From Thalassolituus hydrocarboniclasticus (GTDB taxonomy: Bacteria > Pseudomonadota > Gammaproteobacteria > Pseudomonadales > Oceanobacteraceae): a stretch of 64,000 nt of DNA. The position numbers and the translations under genes were made by a program. The stretch's first letter is position 1, and the number at the start of each line of letters is the position of its first letter. Location: positions 241,001 through 305,000 of the forward strand of contig NZ_CP054475.1 in NCBI RefSeq assembly GCF_025345565.1, written 5' to 3'. This document shows, one piece after another, positions 1 to 9,584 of this stretch. The notes below the pieces were generated by a model. It had not been told where the DNA came from. It worked only from the letters and a program-made list of their open reading frames with translations, and searched no databases.

Positions 1-3000
1 GATATCGTTAGCGATGACATTGCTAACGATGATACTGATGCCGATGATCTGACGATTGATATCGACGCAGACGACATCACTCTGACCGATAACGTTTTCG
101 CTGCCGGCGATGACACGGATACCGGTATTGAAGAAGCTGCCGGTGATGTCTTCGACCTGAGTGATGAAATCGACGACGAGTTGCTGTCTGCTCTGCCGCA
201 AGAGCAAGAGCAAGACCAGCAGGAAGAAGATTTGCCACGTGCGGAATCTGAAGTACAGCCTGCTGTTCAGCCCATAGCGCAGACCGAAACGCGCAACGAA
301 ATGGAAATGCTGCCGCTGCCGGCGGTAGAAGATGGCGACGAAGATGAGATTCTGGAAATTTTCCTCGAAGAAGCGCAGGAAATTACCGAATCCGTTGAAA
401 CGGCTCTCCAGCGCTGGCGTCAGCATCCGGATAATTTACTGCACGTAGCCCAGCTGCAGCGTGAGCTGCACACCCTGAAAGGTGGTGCACGTATGGCTGA
501 GTTGTCGGAAGTCGCCGACCTTTGCCATGAGCTGGAAACCCTGTACGAAAATATCAACGATGGCCGTCTGGCGGTGCAGCTACAGGTTTTTGATCTGCTC
601 GACCGTGCCCATGATGAGCTGGGAAGCCAGCTGGATGCTGTGCGCGAAGGCGTACGCCCGCAGCCTGCAGATGAAATGATTGTGGCTATTCGCCAGTATC
701 TGAAAGGTGAAGCCTTTGGCGAATTGCCGGAAGAGTTGGATGATTCGGTCAGCGCAGAAAGCGATGCTGAGGAATTCAGCGAACAGCCTCCTGTGCCGGT
801 GGTGCAGTCAGAAACGCTGGATGAGTCAGACCGTGAAATTCTGGAGATCTTCCTCGAAGAAGCCCACGAGCTGCAGGAATCTCTCGATCGTGCGCTGCAC
901 AGCTGGGAGCAGGAGCCGGCTAATACCGAAGGTGCTGAAGAAGCCCAGCGGGTGCTGCACACTCTGAAAGGTGGTGCACGTCTTGCCGGTCTGACTGAGA
1001 TCGGCGATCTGGCGCACAACTTTGAAGCCAATATCCTGAAAGCCCAACAAGGGCAGATTGAGCGCTCAGCGGCGTTCTTCCAGTCTGCTTACCAGCGTCA
1101 GGATGAACTGATCAATAAGATTGATGCAGTCGAAGCCATGCTGGCTTCTGACGGTCTGGTGGTGCTGGGTGAAAAATCCCTGGTTGTTGAACCGCTGACC
1201 ATTGATGCCGAGTCTGAAAACAGCGCTGACACTGAAATCCTGCCGGATGAAACAGCCGCTCAAGTAAGCTCTGCAGACGTAACTCCGGTTGCGGAAGCTG
1301 ATCCGGCGCCGGCAGCCGATCCGGCGTCGAATGTTGTGCCGCTGCGCCGTAGTGCGCCGGAAGCACCAAAACAGGATAAGGCCGCCGCTCAGCAGGCTGC
1401 GCGTAAGGCGCCGCAGGAGCTGGTGAAAGTCTCTGCCGATCTGCTCGACAACCTGGTGAACCTCGCCGGTGAAACTTCCATTGGTCGTGGTCGTCTGGAA
1501 CAGCAGGTTACCGACTTCTCCCATACCCTCGACGAAATGGATATGACACTCGATCGTCTGCGCGATCAGCTGCGTCGTCTGGATATGGAGACCGAGGCTC
1601 AGGTGATTTTCCGTCAGGAACGTCAGGGCCCGGATTACGAAGATTTCGACCCGCTGGAAATGGACCGTTATTCGGCCATGCAGCAGCTGTCGCGTGCGCT
1701 GGTTGAATCAGCTTCGGATTTGCTCGACCTGAAAGAGACGCTGAGTCACAAGACCCGCGATGCAGAAACCCTGTTGCTGCAGCAGAGCCGGGTTAACACG
1801 GAACTGCAGGAAGGTCTGATGAAGACCCGCATGGTGCCGTTCCAGCGTCTGGTTCCGCGTCTGCGCCGTATTGTGCGTCAGGTCAGTCTGGAGCTGGATA
1901 AACAGGTTGAGCTGCGCGTTCACAACGCCGACGGTGAGATGGATCGTACCATTCTCGAACGTATGATTTCACCGCTGGAGCACATGGTGCGTAACGCGGT
2001 TGACCATGGTATCGAGAATCCGGCCCAGCGTGCGGCGGCCGGTAAACCGGATGTCGGTAATATCGAGCTGGATATCAGCCGTGATGGCGGCGACGTGGTT
2101 CTGACCATGAGCGATGACGGCCGCGGGGTGAATCTCGAGGCGGTTAAGCGCAAAGCGATCGAACGCGGACTGATGGACCCGGATGCCCAGCTGTCCGATC
2201 AGGAAATTATGCAGTTTATTCTGCAGGCTGGTTTCTCGACCGCCGAAGCCGTGACCCAGATTTCCGGTCGTGGTGTGGGTATGGACGTTGTATCCAGCGA
2301 AATCAAACAGATGGGCGGCAGCGTTGAGATTCAGTCGGAAGCCGGTGCCGGTACCCGCTTTATTATCCGTCTGCCGTTCACCGTATCGGTTAACCGTGCA
2401 CTGATGGTGCGCGTGGGTGACGACCTGTACGCCGTGCCGCTGAATAACATTCAGGGTATTGTGCGGGCGCCGGTGGCGCAGCTGCAGTCGCTTTATGAAC
2501 AGCCGCAGGCCGAACGCAAATACCATTACGCCGGCACCGATTACCGCATCGAATACCTGGGCGTGATGCTGGAAAACGAAGCGCAGCCGAAATTCAGTGC
2601 TCAGCACATACCGTTGCCGGTACTGCTGATCCGCGGCGCGATACCTTTTGCTCTGCAGGTAGACTCGCTGCTCGGCTCACGTGAGATCGTGGTAAAAACC
2701 CTCGGCCCGCAGTTTGCCAGCGTGATGGGTGTGTCCGGCGGTACCATTCTGGGTGATGGTAGCGTGGTTATCATTCTCGATCTGCCGGCGATGATCCGTA
2801 CCCAGGCGAGTCTGGAATATCAGCAGGCGAAACTGCTCGACAGTCAGGCAGCCGAACGTCGTCACGAACTGGAAAACCGTTTACCGCGAATTCTGGTGGT
2901 GGATGACTCGGTGACGGTACGTAAGGTAACCAGCCGTCTGCTGGAGCGTAACGGCATGGAAGTATTCACCGCCAAAGACGGTGTGGATGCGATGGCGACG

Positions 3001-3255
3001 CTGCAGGATCACAAACCGGATCTGATGCTGCTCGATATCGAAATGCCACGTATGGACGGTTTCGAGGTTGCATCGCTGGTGCGCCACGATTCCCGTCTGA
3101 AAGATATCCCGATCATTATGATCACCTCGCGTACCGGTGATAAACACCGTGAGCGGGCGATGTCGATTGGCGTGAATGAATATCTGGGTAAACCGTTCCA
3201 GGAAGATTTGCTGCTCGGCACGATGAACCGTCTGCTGGGGCGCGAGGAAGACTGA
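1..3255 (+). CDS. chpA: ChpA-type hybrid CheA histidine kinase (3' part; start lies before the window)
   Basis: The reading frame is open from base 1, so the gene begins upstream and only its last 1084 residues are present. The visible order is an acidic linker, then two Hpt domains whose phospho-acceptor histidines sit in HTLKGG motifs at window residues 157 and 320. A CheA dimerisation/kinase core follows: N box HMVRNAVDHGIENP, then DDGRGV and SGRGVGMDVVSSEI. Next come a CheW-like domain (about 796-943) and a C-terminal receiver (about 963-1077) with the acceptor Asp at about 1012 in LLDIEMPRMDG. Several Hpt domains plus CheW plus a receiver is the architecture of ChpA, the kinase of the Pseudomonas Pil-Chp system that controls type IV pili and cAMP. 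chpB- and chpC-like genes follow directly, which supports the call. The number of Hpt domains upstream cannot be seen. Confidence 0.93.
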   Translation, partial: DIVSDDIANDDTDADDLTIDIDADDITLTDNVFAAGDDTDTGIEEAAGDVFDLSDEIDDELLSALPQEQEQDQQEEDLPRAESEVQPAVQPIAQTETRNEMEMLPLPAVEDGDEDEILEIFLEEAQEITESVETALQRWRQHPDNLLHVAQLQRELHTLKGGARMAELSEVADLCHELETLYENINDGRLAVQLQVFDLLDRAHDELGSQLDAVREGVRPQPADEMIVAIRQYLKGEAFGELPEELDDSVSAESDAEEFSEQPPVPVVQSETLDESDREILEIFLEEAHELQESLDRALHSWEQEPANTEGAEEAQRVLHTLKGGARLAGLTEIGDLAHNFEANILKAQQGQIERSAAFFQSAYQRQDELINKIDAVEAMLASDGLVVLGEKSLVVEPLTIDAESENSADTEILPDETAAQVSSADVTPVAEADPAPAADPASNVVPLRRSAPEAPKQDKAAAQQAARKAPQELVKVSADLLDNLVNLAGETSIGRGRLEQQVTDFSHTLDEMDMTLDRLRDQLRRLDMETEAQVIFRQERQGPDYEDFDPLEMDRYSAMQQLSRALVESASDLLDLKETLSHKTRDAETLLLQQSRVNTELQEGLMKTRMVPFQRLVPRLRRIVRQVSLELDKQVELRVHNADGEMDRTILERMISPLEHMVRNAVDHGIENPAQRAAAGKPDVGNIELDISRDGGDVVLTMSDDGRGVNLEAVKRKAIERGLMDPDAQLSDQEIMQFILQAGFSTAEAVTQISGRGVGMDVVSSEIKQMGGSVEIQSEAGAGTRFIIRLPFTVSVNRALMVRVGDDLYAVPLNNIQGIVRAPVAQLQSLYEQPQAERKYHYAGTDYRIEYLGVMLENEAQPKFSAQHIPLPVLLIRGAIPFALQVDSLLGSREIVVKTLGPQFASVMGVSGGTILGDGSVVIILDLPAMIRTQASLEYQQAKLLDSQAAERRHELENRLPRILVVDDSVTVRKVTSRLLERNGMEVFTAKDGVDAMATLQDHKPDLMLLDIEMPRMDGFEVASLVRHDSRLKDIPIIMITSRTGDKHRERAMSIGVNEYLGKPFQEDLLLGTMNRLLGREED

Positions 3256-3256
3256 C

Positions 3257-4297
3257 ATGGCCTTGCCCAGGGTAGGCATCCTGGCCGACGACCGGCTGCA
3301 GCAACACCTGCTCAAATCCGCTTTGATTCATTTCGGGTTTGATGTGGTGATCAATACTGATCCGCAGCGTTTCGTGCTGCTGGATCATACTGAAATGCAG
3401 CTGGATGCCTGGCTGGTGGATCTGCGTCAGGAAGACGATGAAGAAAATATGCAGTGGCTCGAACAGCTGCTGGATGGCGATGTGCCGGTTTTGCTGGGGC
3501 TGGAAAAAGCGCCGCAAAAAACCTGCGCTACGTATCCCAAGTGGGAAAAACGTCTGTACGGCAAGATGCGGGAGATCATTAAAGTCACTCCGGTGGTGGC
3601 CGAAGATGTCTCCGTACTGGACCGTCTGAATACACCAACAACAACTCCCCGGATACCTTTGCCTGGTGTATTTGCCAATCAGGATTTCAGCGGTAAAGCC
3701 GCTGTTCAGGTCTGGGTGCTGGGTGCCTCTCTGGGCGGTCCGGGGGCGGTCAAAGATTTTCTCGATGCCTTGCCCGGTGGGCTGCCTGTGGCATTTATTT
3801 ATGCCCAGCATATAGATCCGCGTTTTGAAGAAACCCTGTGCAAAACCATCGGTCGTCATGCCCAGTATCAGCTTAAGAACTTTGTTGCCGGCGAAGTACT
3901 GAACTGCGGAGAAGTACTGGTGGCACCGATCAGTGATGAATTCCGTTTTGACGGTGATGGCCTGCCGCGCAGTCTGGAACGTTCCTGGCCCGGACCTTAT
4001 GGCCCGTCTATTGATCAGGTGATTCTGAATGTGAACGAATACTTCGGCCAGCGGGCCGGGTATATTCTGTTCAGTGGCATGGGTAATGATGGTTCAGAAG
4101 CCGTGATGAGCCTGAAAGACAGCAAAGTGCCGGTCTGGGCACAGGCACCGCAGAGCTGTGCCAATGCTTCGATGCCGGAAAGTGCGATTGAAACCAGTCG
4201 CGTCAATTATATCGGTGACCCATATCAGCTGGCATTACAGCTGGTGAATTGCGTTAAACACAGCTGGATAAATATTCATGAGCCAATCCATCACTAA
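3257..4297 (+). CDS. chpB: ChpB, CheB-type chemoreceptor methylesterase
   Basis: The C-terminal half is a CheB methylesterase/deamidase domain with an intact catalytic triad: Ser158 in GASLGGPG, His185 in AQHID and Asp278 in SGMGNDGSEA. It would remove methyl groups from glutamates of the Pil-Chp chemoreceptor (PilJ type). The N-terminal 105 residues have the length of a receiver domain and keep a possible acceptor Asp55 in VDLR, but the surrounding motifs are weak, so this may be a degenerate receiver. The start is one base after the chpA stop, and the 3' end overlaps chpC by 20 bp, so the three genes are one operon. Confidence 0.88.
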   Translation: MALPRVGILADDRLQQHLLKSALIHFGFDVVINTDPQRFVLLDHTEMQLDAWLVDLRQEDDEENMQWLEQLLDGDVPVLLGLEKAPQKTCATYPKWEKRLYGKMREIIKVTPVVAEDVSVLDRLNTPTTTPRIPLPGVFANQDFSGKAAVQVWVLGASLGGPGAVKDFLDALPGGLPVAFIYAQHIDPRFEETLCKTIGRHAQYQLKNFVAGEVLNCGEVLVAPISDEFRFDGDGLPRSLERSWPGPYGPSIDQVILNVNEYFGQRAGYILFSGMGNDGSEAVMSLKDSKVPVWAQAPQSCANASMPESAIETSRVNYIGDPYQLALQLVNCVKHSWINIHEPIHH

Positions 4298-4751
4298 AAC
4301 CAATACACCGGATCAGGTCGATTGTCTGCTGATTCCACTGAAAGATAAAAACCTGCTGTTGCCGAACGTATCAGTGGCAGAAATTGTGCCTTTTTCTCAT
4401 TTGCTGACCACCGCCTCCAGTGTTGACTGGATTCTCGGCCGAATCGACTGGCGCGGCACACCGGTCCCCGTACTGTGCTATGAAATGCTCAACCGTCAGT
4501 CGGCTCCTGCGCCAAATCCCAATGCCCGTTTTGCTATTGTAAATGGTGTTGGTGCGCATCCGCAGATGCCGTTTTATGCGGTACTGGTGCAGGGTATTCC
4601 GAGTCTCGTACATATCCGCGAAAGCGAAATTCAGGAAGTAGAAGCCATGCATATGGGTGACTTCGATCAGATGGCTGTCAGTATTGGCCAAGATGCTGCG
4701 ATGATTCCTAATCTTGAGCTGGTTGAGCAGTCTTTGTTGCGTCATATCTGA
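4278..4751 (+). CDS. chpC: ChpC, CheW-like coupling protein
   Basis: A 157-residue single-domain protein with a CheW fold pattern (a segment ending in GRIDWRGTPVPVLCYE and a central FAIVN strand). It overlaps the end of chpB by 20 bp and closes the operon. In Pseudomonas, ChpC is an alternative adaptor that links receptors to the ChpA kinase; that role is inferred here from homology and position. It is of normal CheW length with no extra domain. The call rests mainly on operon order, because CheW-like proteins are weakly conserved. Confidence 0.8.
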   Translation: MSQSITKTNTPDQVDCLLIPLKDKNLLLPNVSVAEIVPFSHLLTTASSVDWILGRIDWRGTPVPVLCYEMLNRQSAPAPNPNARFAIVNGVGAHPQMPFYAVLVQGIPSLVHIRESEIQEVEAMHMGDFDQMAVSIGQDAAMIPNLELVEQSLLRHI

Positions 4752-4770
4752 CCTACGCCATTTCTTTATA

Positions 4771-4791
4771 TTCGTAACGGCAGCTTACGAA
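4771..4791. other. Perfect 7-bp inverted repeat between chpC and waaC
   Basis: TTCGTAA and TTACGAA are separated by 7 bases in the 51-bp gap before waaC. No T-run follows on either strand, so it does not look like an intrinsic terminator. It could be a protein-binding site in the waaC promoter or chance. Confidence 0.3.
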
Positions 4792-4802
4792 CGCGCGGTT
4801 CT

Positions 4803-5828
4803 ATGAAACGAATTCTTATCATTAAGATGTCTGCTTTAGGCGACATCTTGCACACCTTGCCGGCGGTGAGTGACGCACTGCAGGCCGATCCCGATATCTG
4901 TTTTGACTGGCTGTGTGAACAGCCTTTTATGGATGTTGCCCGTTTGCATCCGTCTGTCAGACAGGTTATCGGACATCCGCGCTTACGCTGGAAAAAAAAT
5001 CGCTGGTCGATACAGACTCTGCGCGAACAGTTTGCTTTTTATAAAGCGCTGCGGCGCGAAAAGTATGATCTGGTGATTGATGCTCAGGGCCGGATTAAAT
5101 CGGCACGGGTAGGCTGGCTCAGCGGCAGTCCGGTCGTTGGACTCGACAAAAATTCAGCTACAGACTCTGAAACACGCTTATTTTACCGCGAGGGCTATAA
5201 CGTACCGCGCGATATGAATGCCGTGGAGCGGGTGCGTAAATTGTTCGCTCAGGCGCTGGGATACCAGTATCAGGGGGAACCCGACTTTGGTATTCAGAGT
5301 CACACACTGGATAATGCCTTTCCTGAATATACCGGTGCCTGGATCTGTTTCCACGGCACAACCTGGGCGTCCAAACACTGGCCTGAAGCGAACTGGATGG
5401 ATCTTCTGAACCTGGCAAAACAGGAACAGCAGATGGTGTTGCTCCCCTGGGGAAGTGAGCAGGAAAGACAGCGGGCAGAGCGCCTGACCGCCGCAGCTCA
5501 GTGGGGCGTTGTACTGCCAAAACTGTCGCTGTGGCAATTATCCGGAATTATCAGTCGTTGTGCAGCAGCAGTCGGCGTTGATACCGGTTTAATGCACATT
5601 GCCGCTGCCTGTGGCGTGCCTACCGTTTCTGTATTTGGCAGCACCAGCGTGGCTTTAACCGCTGCCCATGGTAAGCGGGTAATTAATCTGGCTTCTTCGT
5701 ATTCATGCTCTCCCTGTCTGAAAAAAACATGTCCTTTGAATGAGGAATCACCGCCCTGTTATGCGGAGTTAAATGCGACCAGCGTCAGGGATACTGTCAG
5801 GAAATTAGCAGGTAAACATTGTGAGTAA
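4803..5828 (+). CDS. waaC: LPS heptosyltransferase I (GT9)
   Basis: This 341-residue protein starts RILIIKMSALGDILHTLP, the typical N-terminus of ADP-heptose:LPS heptosyltransferases, and carries the GVDTGLMHIAAACGVPTVSVFG donor-binding segment near residue 260. WaaC adds the first L-glycero-D-manno-heptose to Kdo2-lipid A at the inner face of the inner membrane. The length is normal. No strong Shine-Dalgarno is visible before the ATG. It begins a rightward run of four tightly packed LPS genes and overlaps the next gene by 8 bp. Distinguishing heptosyltransferase I from II rests on overall resemblance to WaaC. Confidence 0.87.
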   Translation: MKRILIIKMSALGDILHTLPAVSDALQADPDICFDWLCEQPFMDVARLHPSVRQVIGHPRLRWKKNRWSIQTLREQFAFYKALRREKYDLVIDAQGRIKSARVGWLSGSPVVGLDKNSATDSETRLFYREGYNVPRDMNAVERVRKLFAQALGYQYQGEPDFGIQSHTLDNAFPEYTGAWICFHGTTWASKHWPEANWMDLLNLAKQEQQMVLLPWGSEQERQRAERLTAAAQWGVVLPKLSLWQLSGIISRCAAAVGVDTGLMHIAAACGVPTVSVFGSTSVALTAAHGKRVINLASSYSCSPCLKKTCPLNEESPPCYAELNATSVRDTVRKLAGKHCE

Positions 5829-6477
5829 ACTGCTTGTATGTGGTTTTTACACCGAGAGCTATCGTGACGACATTGAACGTCTGGAAATATCTCTGAAACG
5901 TTTTTCGATGGACTATCAGTTCACTCCGGTTGAGCCACAAAGTTGCTGGGAAGCAACCACAGGTCTTAAGCCACAGGTGCTGCGCCAGTGTTTACTGGAT
6001 AACCCTGAGCGTGATGTTCTGTACATTGATGCCGATGCATTTGTGCGGCGGGAAATTACCGGCTTTGATGATTTTGAAGGTGATATTGGTATTCACTTTA
6101 ATGAGCAGGGCGGTAAACGCGCGTCACACAGCATCCGCACCGGAACCATTTTTCTGCGCAATACACCGGCTACGCTGGATTTTCTTGATAAGTGGATTGC
6201 CAAGCAGGCGCTGAATGATCATTACTGTGACCAGGATAGCTTTCAGCTGGCTTACGACGAGCCCCATTCCGCAACATTCTTTAACCTGCCGGTCGAATAC
6301 GTCAAAATTTTCGACAAAGATAATGTGAAATCCTATATCGAGCATTTTCAGGCCAGTCGCCGCAATGAAGACAACAAAGCGGTCAGCCGCAAGCGCCAGA
6401 AAAAAGTCCGCAATCTGATTCTGCTGTTGGTGAACTTTGCGCTTTATGGTCTGTTTTATTATCTGGGAGGGCTGTAG
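5821..6477 (+). CDS. Small DXD-type glycosyltransferase with C-terminal membrane anchor
   Basis: A 218-residue protein with a GTG start inside the end of waaC. Residues 60-70 carry DVLYIDADAFV, the DXD motif that binds the metal and nucleotide-sugar in GT-A glycosyltransferases, and a YCDQDSFQLAY segment further on resembles the acceptor-side acidic motif. The last 25 residues form one hydrophobic helix after a basic stretch, suggesting inner-membrane anchoring. The position between waaC and other core genes suggests it extends the LPS core; donor and acceptor are not predictable from sequence. Confidence 0.72.
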   Translation: MSKLLVCGFYTESYRDDIERLEISLKRFSMDYQFTPVEPQSCWEATTGLKPQVLRQCLLDNPERDVLYIDADAFVRREITGFDDFEGDIGIHFNEQGGKRASHSIRTGTIFLRNTPATLDFLDKWIAKQALNDHYCDQDSFQLAYDEPHSATFFNLPVEYVKIFDKDNVKSYIEHFQASRRNEDNKAVSRKRQKKVRNLILLLVNFALYGLFYYLGGL

Positions 6478-6479
6478 AG

Positions 6480-7196
6480 ATGACAGGAAAAAGAAGGCTG
6501 GCCATCCTGATGTATCACCAGGTGGGGGATTTCAGAAACATAAAAACGCTGAAGGCAAATTATTGCCACTATAAACGTTTTACCCGACAGATGCTGATGC
6601 TGAAACTGACTGGCCAGCATGTTATTCCGATGAGTGAAGCGGCACGTTTTCTGAATGGTGAAGGGGAATACCCTGAGCGTTGTGTCGCCATTACCTTTGA
6701 TGACGGCTACGAGAATTTTTACCAGTATGCCTACCCGGTACTGAAAAAATACCAGCTTCCTGCCATGGTTTATATCGTATCCGGTGAGCTGTCCGGACGC
6801 TCAGAATGGCTGAAAGAAGATGGTCATCAGCCGCAGCCATTAATGAGTCGCGAACAGATTCGTGAGGTGCATGCCAATGGTATTGAAATCGGCAGCCACA
6901 GTGTCACCCATCCAAGACTGGCGCAGCTGAGTGGCGATGCCTGCCTGCAGGAATTACAACAGAGCAAAAAGGATCTTGAAGAGCTTCTTGGTGATACGGT
7001 TGATCATATCTGTTACCCCTATGGCAGTTTCAGCGAAGAGGTTGGGCAGCAGGCAGCCAAAGCCGGATATCACGTCGGCACCACTACGGTGAAGGGCCTG
7101 GCATTGCCGGATCAGAATCTCCTCAGCTTACCGCGCAAAGCGGTGTCATTTAATGATGGCGTGCTGAAAACCTGGAAAAATATTCACAGATTATGA
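6480..7196 (+). CDS. Polysaccharide deacetylase (NodB/CE4 family)
   Basis: A 238-residue protein with the CE4 metal and catalytic motifs: ILMYHQV near the N-terminus, TFDDGY near residue 73 and GSHSVTHPRL near residue 138. These enzymes remove N- or O-acetyl groups from sugars. There is no signal peptide, so it probably acts in the cytoplasm on a lipid-linked or core sugar. It sits 2 bp after the DXD glycosyltransferase and shares an ATGA with the next gene, so it is translated with the LPS operon. The acetylated substrate is unknown. Confidence 0.85.
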   Translation: MTGKRRLAILMYHQVGDFRNIKTLKANYCHYKRFTRQMLMLKLTGQHVIPMSEAARFLNGEGEYPERCVAITFDDGYENFYQYAYPVLKKYQLPAMVYIVSGELSGRSEWLKEDGHQPQPLMSREQIREVHANGIEIGSHSVTHPRLAQLSGDACLQELQQSKKDLEELLGDTVDHICYPYGSFSEEVGQQAAKAGYHVGTTTVKGLALPDQNLLSLPRKAVSFNDGVLKTWKNIHRL

Positions 7197-8275
7197 ACTC
7201 TGATTCACGGACGAATGCCGAACATGGTCAGGATATGACAGGGCATCTTTTTATCGTTGAAACCGAACTGCAACTTTTGGCAGCTATGGCGATAGAAGAT
7301 CAGTATTTATCGGTGGACCGTGATGGTGCCCACTACTTCGTGACATCAGATAAGCTGCTGAATGCGGCGGCTGAACGGGGAAGAGAAAATCTGACATTGC
7401 TGGACCGTAATCACCACGGCGGCCTGCTGGGTAAGATCCGTTTTATTAAGGAAAATACCCGCACAGTGTTGAATGTTGCTGAATCTCTTTCAGTTGGTAG
7501 TGATTCCTGCGTTTTATACATTCCCCGGATAGACGATATTTATAACAATATTCTGGTCGGTCAGTTCAGGAAAAAGAAGCTGGGTAAGGTTGCACTTCTG
7601 CCGGATGGTGCATTAAATATTTTCAGCAGCAATATCACTGCTGCCTGCCGTAAGGGGCTAAAGAAGTGGAGTCTGAAACTGAGACTTCTGGCGCCGGGCT
7701 ACAGCGTTTTGCAGTATGACGGCGACGAACTTGGGGCAGATTCTGAGTGGATTGATATTATTTATTCGTTTAATGGTCTGGATACCGGTTATTGTGCGGA
7801 TAAAGAGCGTTACATACAGTTCCCTGTACAATTCTCAGAGACCGGGAAATCTGATAATGCAATTATTATCGGCCAGAATTTTCTTGCCTATCAGCAGGCT
7901 AACCATCGCTTTGTTGCCACGGTTACTACAGAGATAAAGAGCCTGCTTGGTGTGCTGAAGCCTGAGCGTGTTTTTTATGCTCCTCATCCACGTGCCTTAA
8001 CAGCAGAATTCAGAACAGATGATATGGAACCGGTTTCCGGCTCATACCTTTGTATTGAAGAAATGATTGCTGTGCTTGGCTGCCGTTATGTTATTTCCTG
8101 CAACAGCACCGCTCTTTTTACTGCCCGTCTTATTGATCCATCTATCCGCTGTTATGCTGTTGGCGCCGAAGATTCTCCCACGCAGAATGAACACCAGCGG
8201 GAGAGCCTTCTGAGCGCTATGCGGGAGTCCGGGATTACTGTTGTGACGCTGACCTCTGCTGCTGATGCAAGATAA
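7193..8275 (+). CDS. Sialyltransferase-like GT-B glycosyltransferase
   Basis: A 360-residue protein of uncertain family. It shows signs of the bacterial sialyltransferase fold (GT52/GT38 type): an N-terminal HLFIVETELQLLAAMAI strand-helix, an LPDGALN acidic-Asp-Gly segment near residue 140, a YAPHPRAL HP motif near residue 263 and SCNSTALF near residue 302. It starts at the ATGA overlap with the deacetylase. An in-frame ATG at 7235 matches the family N-terminus better and may be the true start. Its base composition looks more AT-rich than the flanking chp and met genes. The 3' end overlaps the oppositely oriented O-antigen ligase by 41 bp. The donor sugar is unknown. Confidence 0.6.
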   Translation: MNSDSRTNAEHGQDMTGHLFIVETELQLLAAMAIEDQYLSVDRDGAHYFVTSDKLLNAAAERGRENLTLLDRNHHGGLLGKIRFIKENTRTVLNVAESLSVGSDSCVLYIPRIDDIYNNILVGQFRKKKLGKVALLPDGALNIFSSNITAACRKGLKKWSLKLRLLAPGYSVLQYDGDELGADSEWIDIIYSFNGLDTGYCADKERYIQFPVQFSETGKSDNAIIIGQNFLAYQQANHRFVATVTTEIKSLLGVLKPERVFYAPHPRALTAEFRTDDMEPVSGSYLCIEEMIAVLGCRYVISCNSTALFTARLIDPSIRCYAVGAEDSPTQNEHQRESLLSAMRESGITVVTLTSAADAR

Positions 8276-9494
8276 TAGCGAGCATCAGTCCAAGCAATGT
8301 CAGGTGTTTTTCCGCAATAAAGCGTATAAAGAACGCATCGACGGTTAAGGAGTAGCCGGCGATTGTCAGTGTAGCTATCACTACTGCGTATTTATGCGGA
8401 GAGTCTGGCCGGACATTCAGACTTTCCCGGCAAAGGAAAAAGCCAAACAGCAGCAAACAGGCAAGGCCAGTCAATCCCATGGTAGCCAGGGTATTAAAAT
8501 ACAGGCTGTGAGCCTGAACAAAAGGACGCAGATTGGATTTGCAGTTAAGGCTTTGATCCTGACTGGCGGGACGGAATTGATGTGTTCCAACACCAAATAC
8601 CGGTTTCTCTTTGGCCATGCAGATCGCAGTCTCCCAGAGCATTAATCTGGCAACTGAAGAGTTCAGGTTGTTGCTTTCACCTTTAACATAGCTTGTAACG
8701 TTTTTTATTGCGCGATCAATCCCATGCTGCAATGGTGACTGATAGATAGCGGCCGCCAAAATGGCGCTGAGTGTCAGGCTCGCTATAACAACTTTCAGAC
8801 TTCTGACATGAAAGATGAAGAAAACAGCAATCAGTGGAATTGCCAGAAAACTTCCGCGGGTTCCGGAAGCTATCGCTGCATATAAATAGAGAGTTGAGGC
8901 CAGCAAAGCCACAGCAGAAATCGACTTGCTTGTTTTCCAGAACGACAAGCAAAAATAGGCTGACACTGCGCTCAGAAGGAAAGCGCCATTACCGAAGCCG
9001 ACGGGATTTTCATCACCAAAAGCACGGCGCATGAATTCAAATCTGCCTGATTGGCCATATGTTATCCAGGCATAGCTGATGCTGCCCAAAAGCAGGGCGA
9101 ATACCAGTTGCCGGGTGCTGAAGCCAGAATAGTAAACGCCGACAATAAGAAGAGGTAACAGGACTAAACGGAATTCGGGTTCCAGCTTCTGCAGATCCGC
9201 CGGATAGTCCGACAGCAGTAATGAAATTAATGCCACGAAGAAAAATGCAAAGCCGGCAATAATCGTTTTACGGTAAGACTGCAATGCAGACAATTTCACT
9301 TTGCCGGATATTAACAGCACTGAACCCAGCAACCACAACATGATGCTGACGTCAGTAGCAACGGACTTCTTGATCGGCTGTGCGATAAAGAATACAGCAA
9401 TCAACAAAGTGACAGCATAAGAGAGCGGCTGAGAGTAAATATCACGCCAGAGTTTTCTGGCCTGAGTGTTGATGTGCGTAATGGCGTGTGTCAT
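8235..9494 (-). CDS. waaL: O-antigen ligase family membrane protein (WaaL/Wzy_C type)
   Basis: A 419-residue polytopic protein with about 10-12 hydrophobic segments and a large central periplasmic loop. The loop contains RLMLWETAICMAKEKPVFGVGTH, followed by the QAHSLYFNTLATMGLTG block that carries the conserved His of the Wzy_C family. Such proteins either join O-antigen to lipid A-core (WaaL) or polymerise it (Wzy); the LPS-core neighbourhood favours a ligase. An AGGA Shine-Dalgarno lies 6 bases before the ATG. It converges with, and overlaps by 41 bp, the rightward sialyltransferase-like gene. Confidence 0.78.
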   Translation of the reverse strand: MTHAITHINTQARKLWRDIYSQPLSYAVTLLIAVFFIAQPIKKSVATDVSIMLWLLGSVLLISGKVKLSALQSYRKTIIAGFAFFFVALISLLLSDYPADLQKLEPEFRLVLLPLLIVGVYYSGFSTRQLVFALLLGSISYAWITYGQSGRFEFMRRAFGDENPVGFGNGAFLLSAVSAYFCLSFWKTSKSISAVALLASTLYLYAAIASGTRGSFLAIPLIAVFFIFHVRSLKVVIASLTLSAILAAAIYQSPLQHGIDRAIKNVTSYVKGESNNLNSSVARLMLWETAICMAKEKPVFGVGTHQFRPASQDQSLNCKSNLRPFVQAHSLYFNTLATMGLTGLACLLLFGFFLCRESLNVRPDSPHKYAVVIATLTIAGYSLTVDAFFIRFIAEKHLTLLGLMLAIILHQQQRSASQQ

Positions 9495-9584
9495 CTGAAT
9501 CCTGCTATCACTGCGGAAACTTTACAGGGTAAGGGGCTGCCGCAGGTTAAATTTTATCTGAGTGCGGGGTCAATCTGGTTATGC

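Noticed and set aside
1066..1524. Minus-strand frames inside chpA
   Set aside because: They have no recognisable motif and lie opposite a clear gene.
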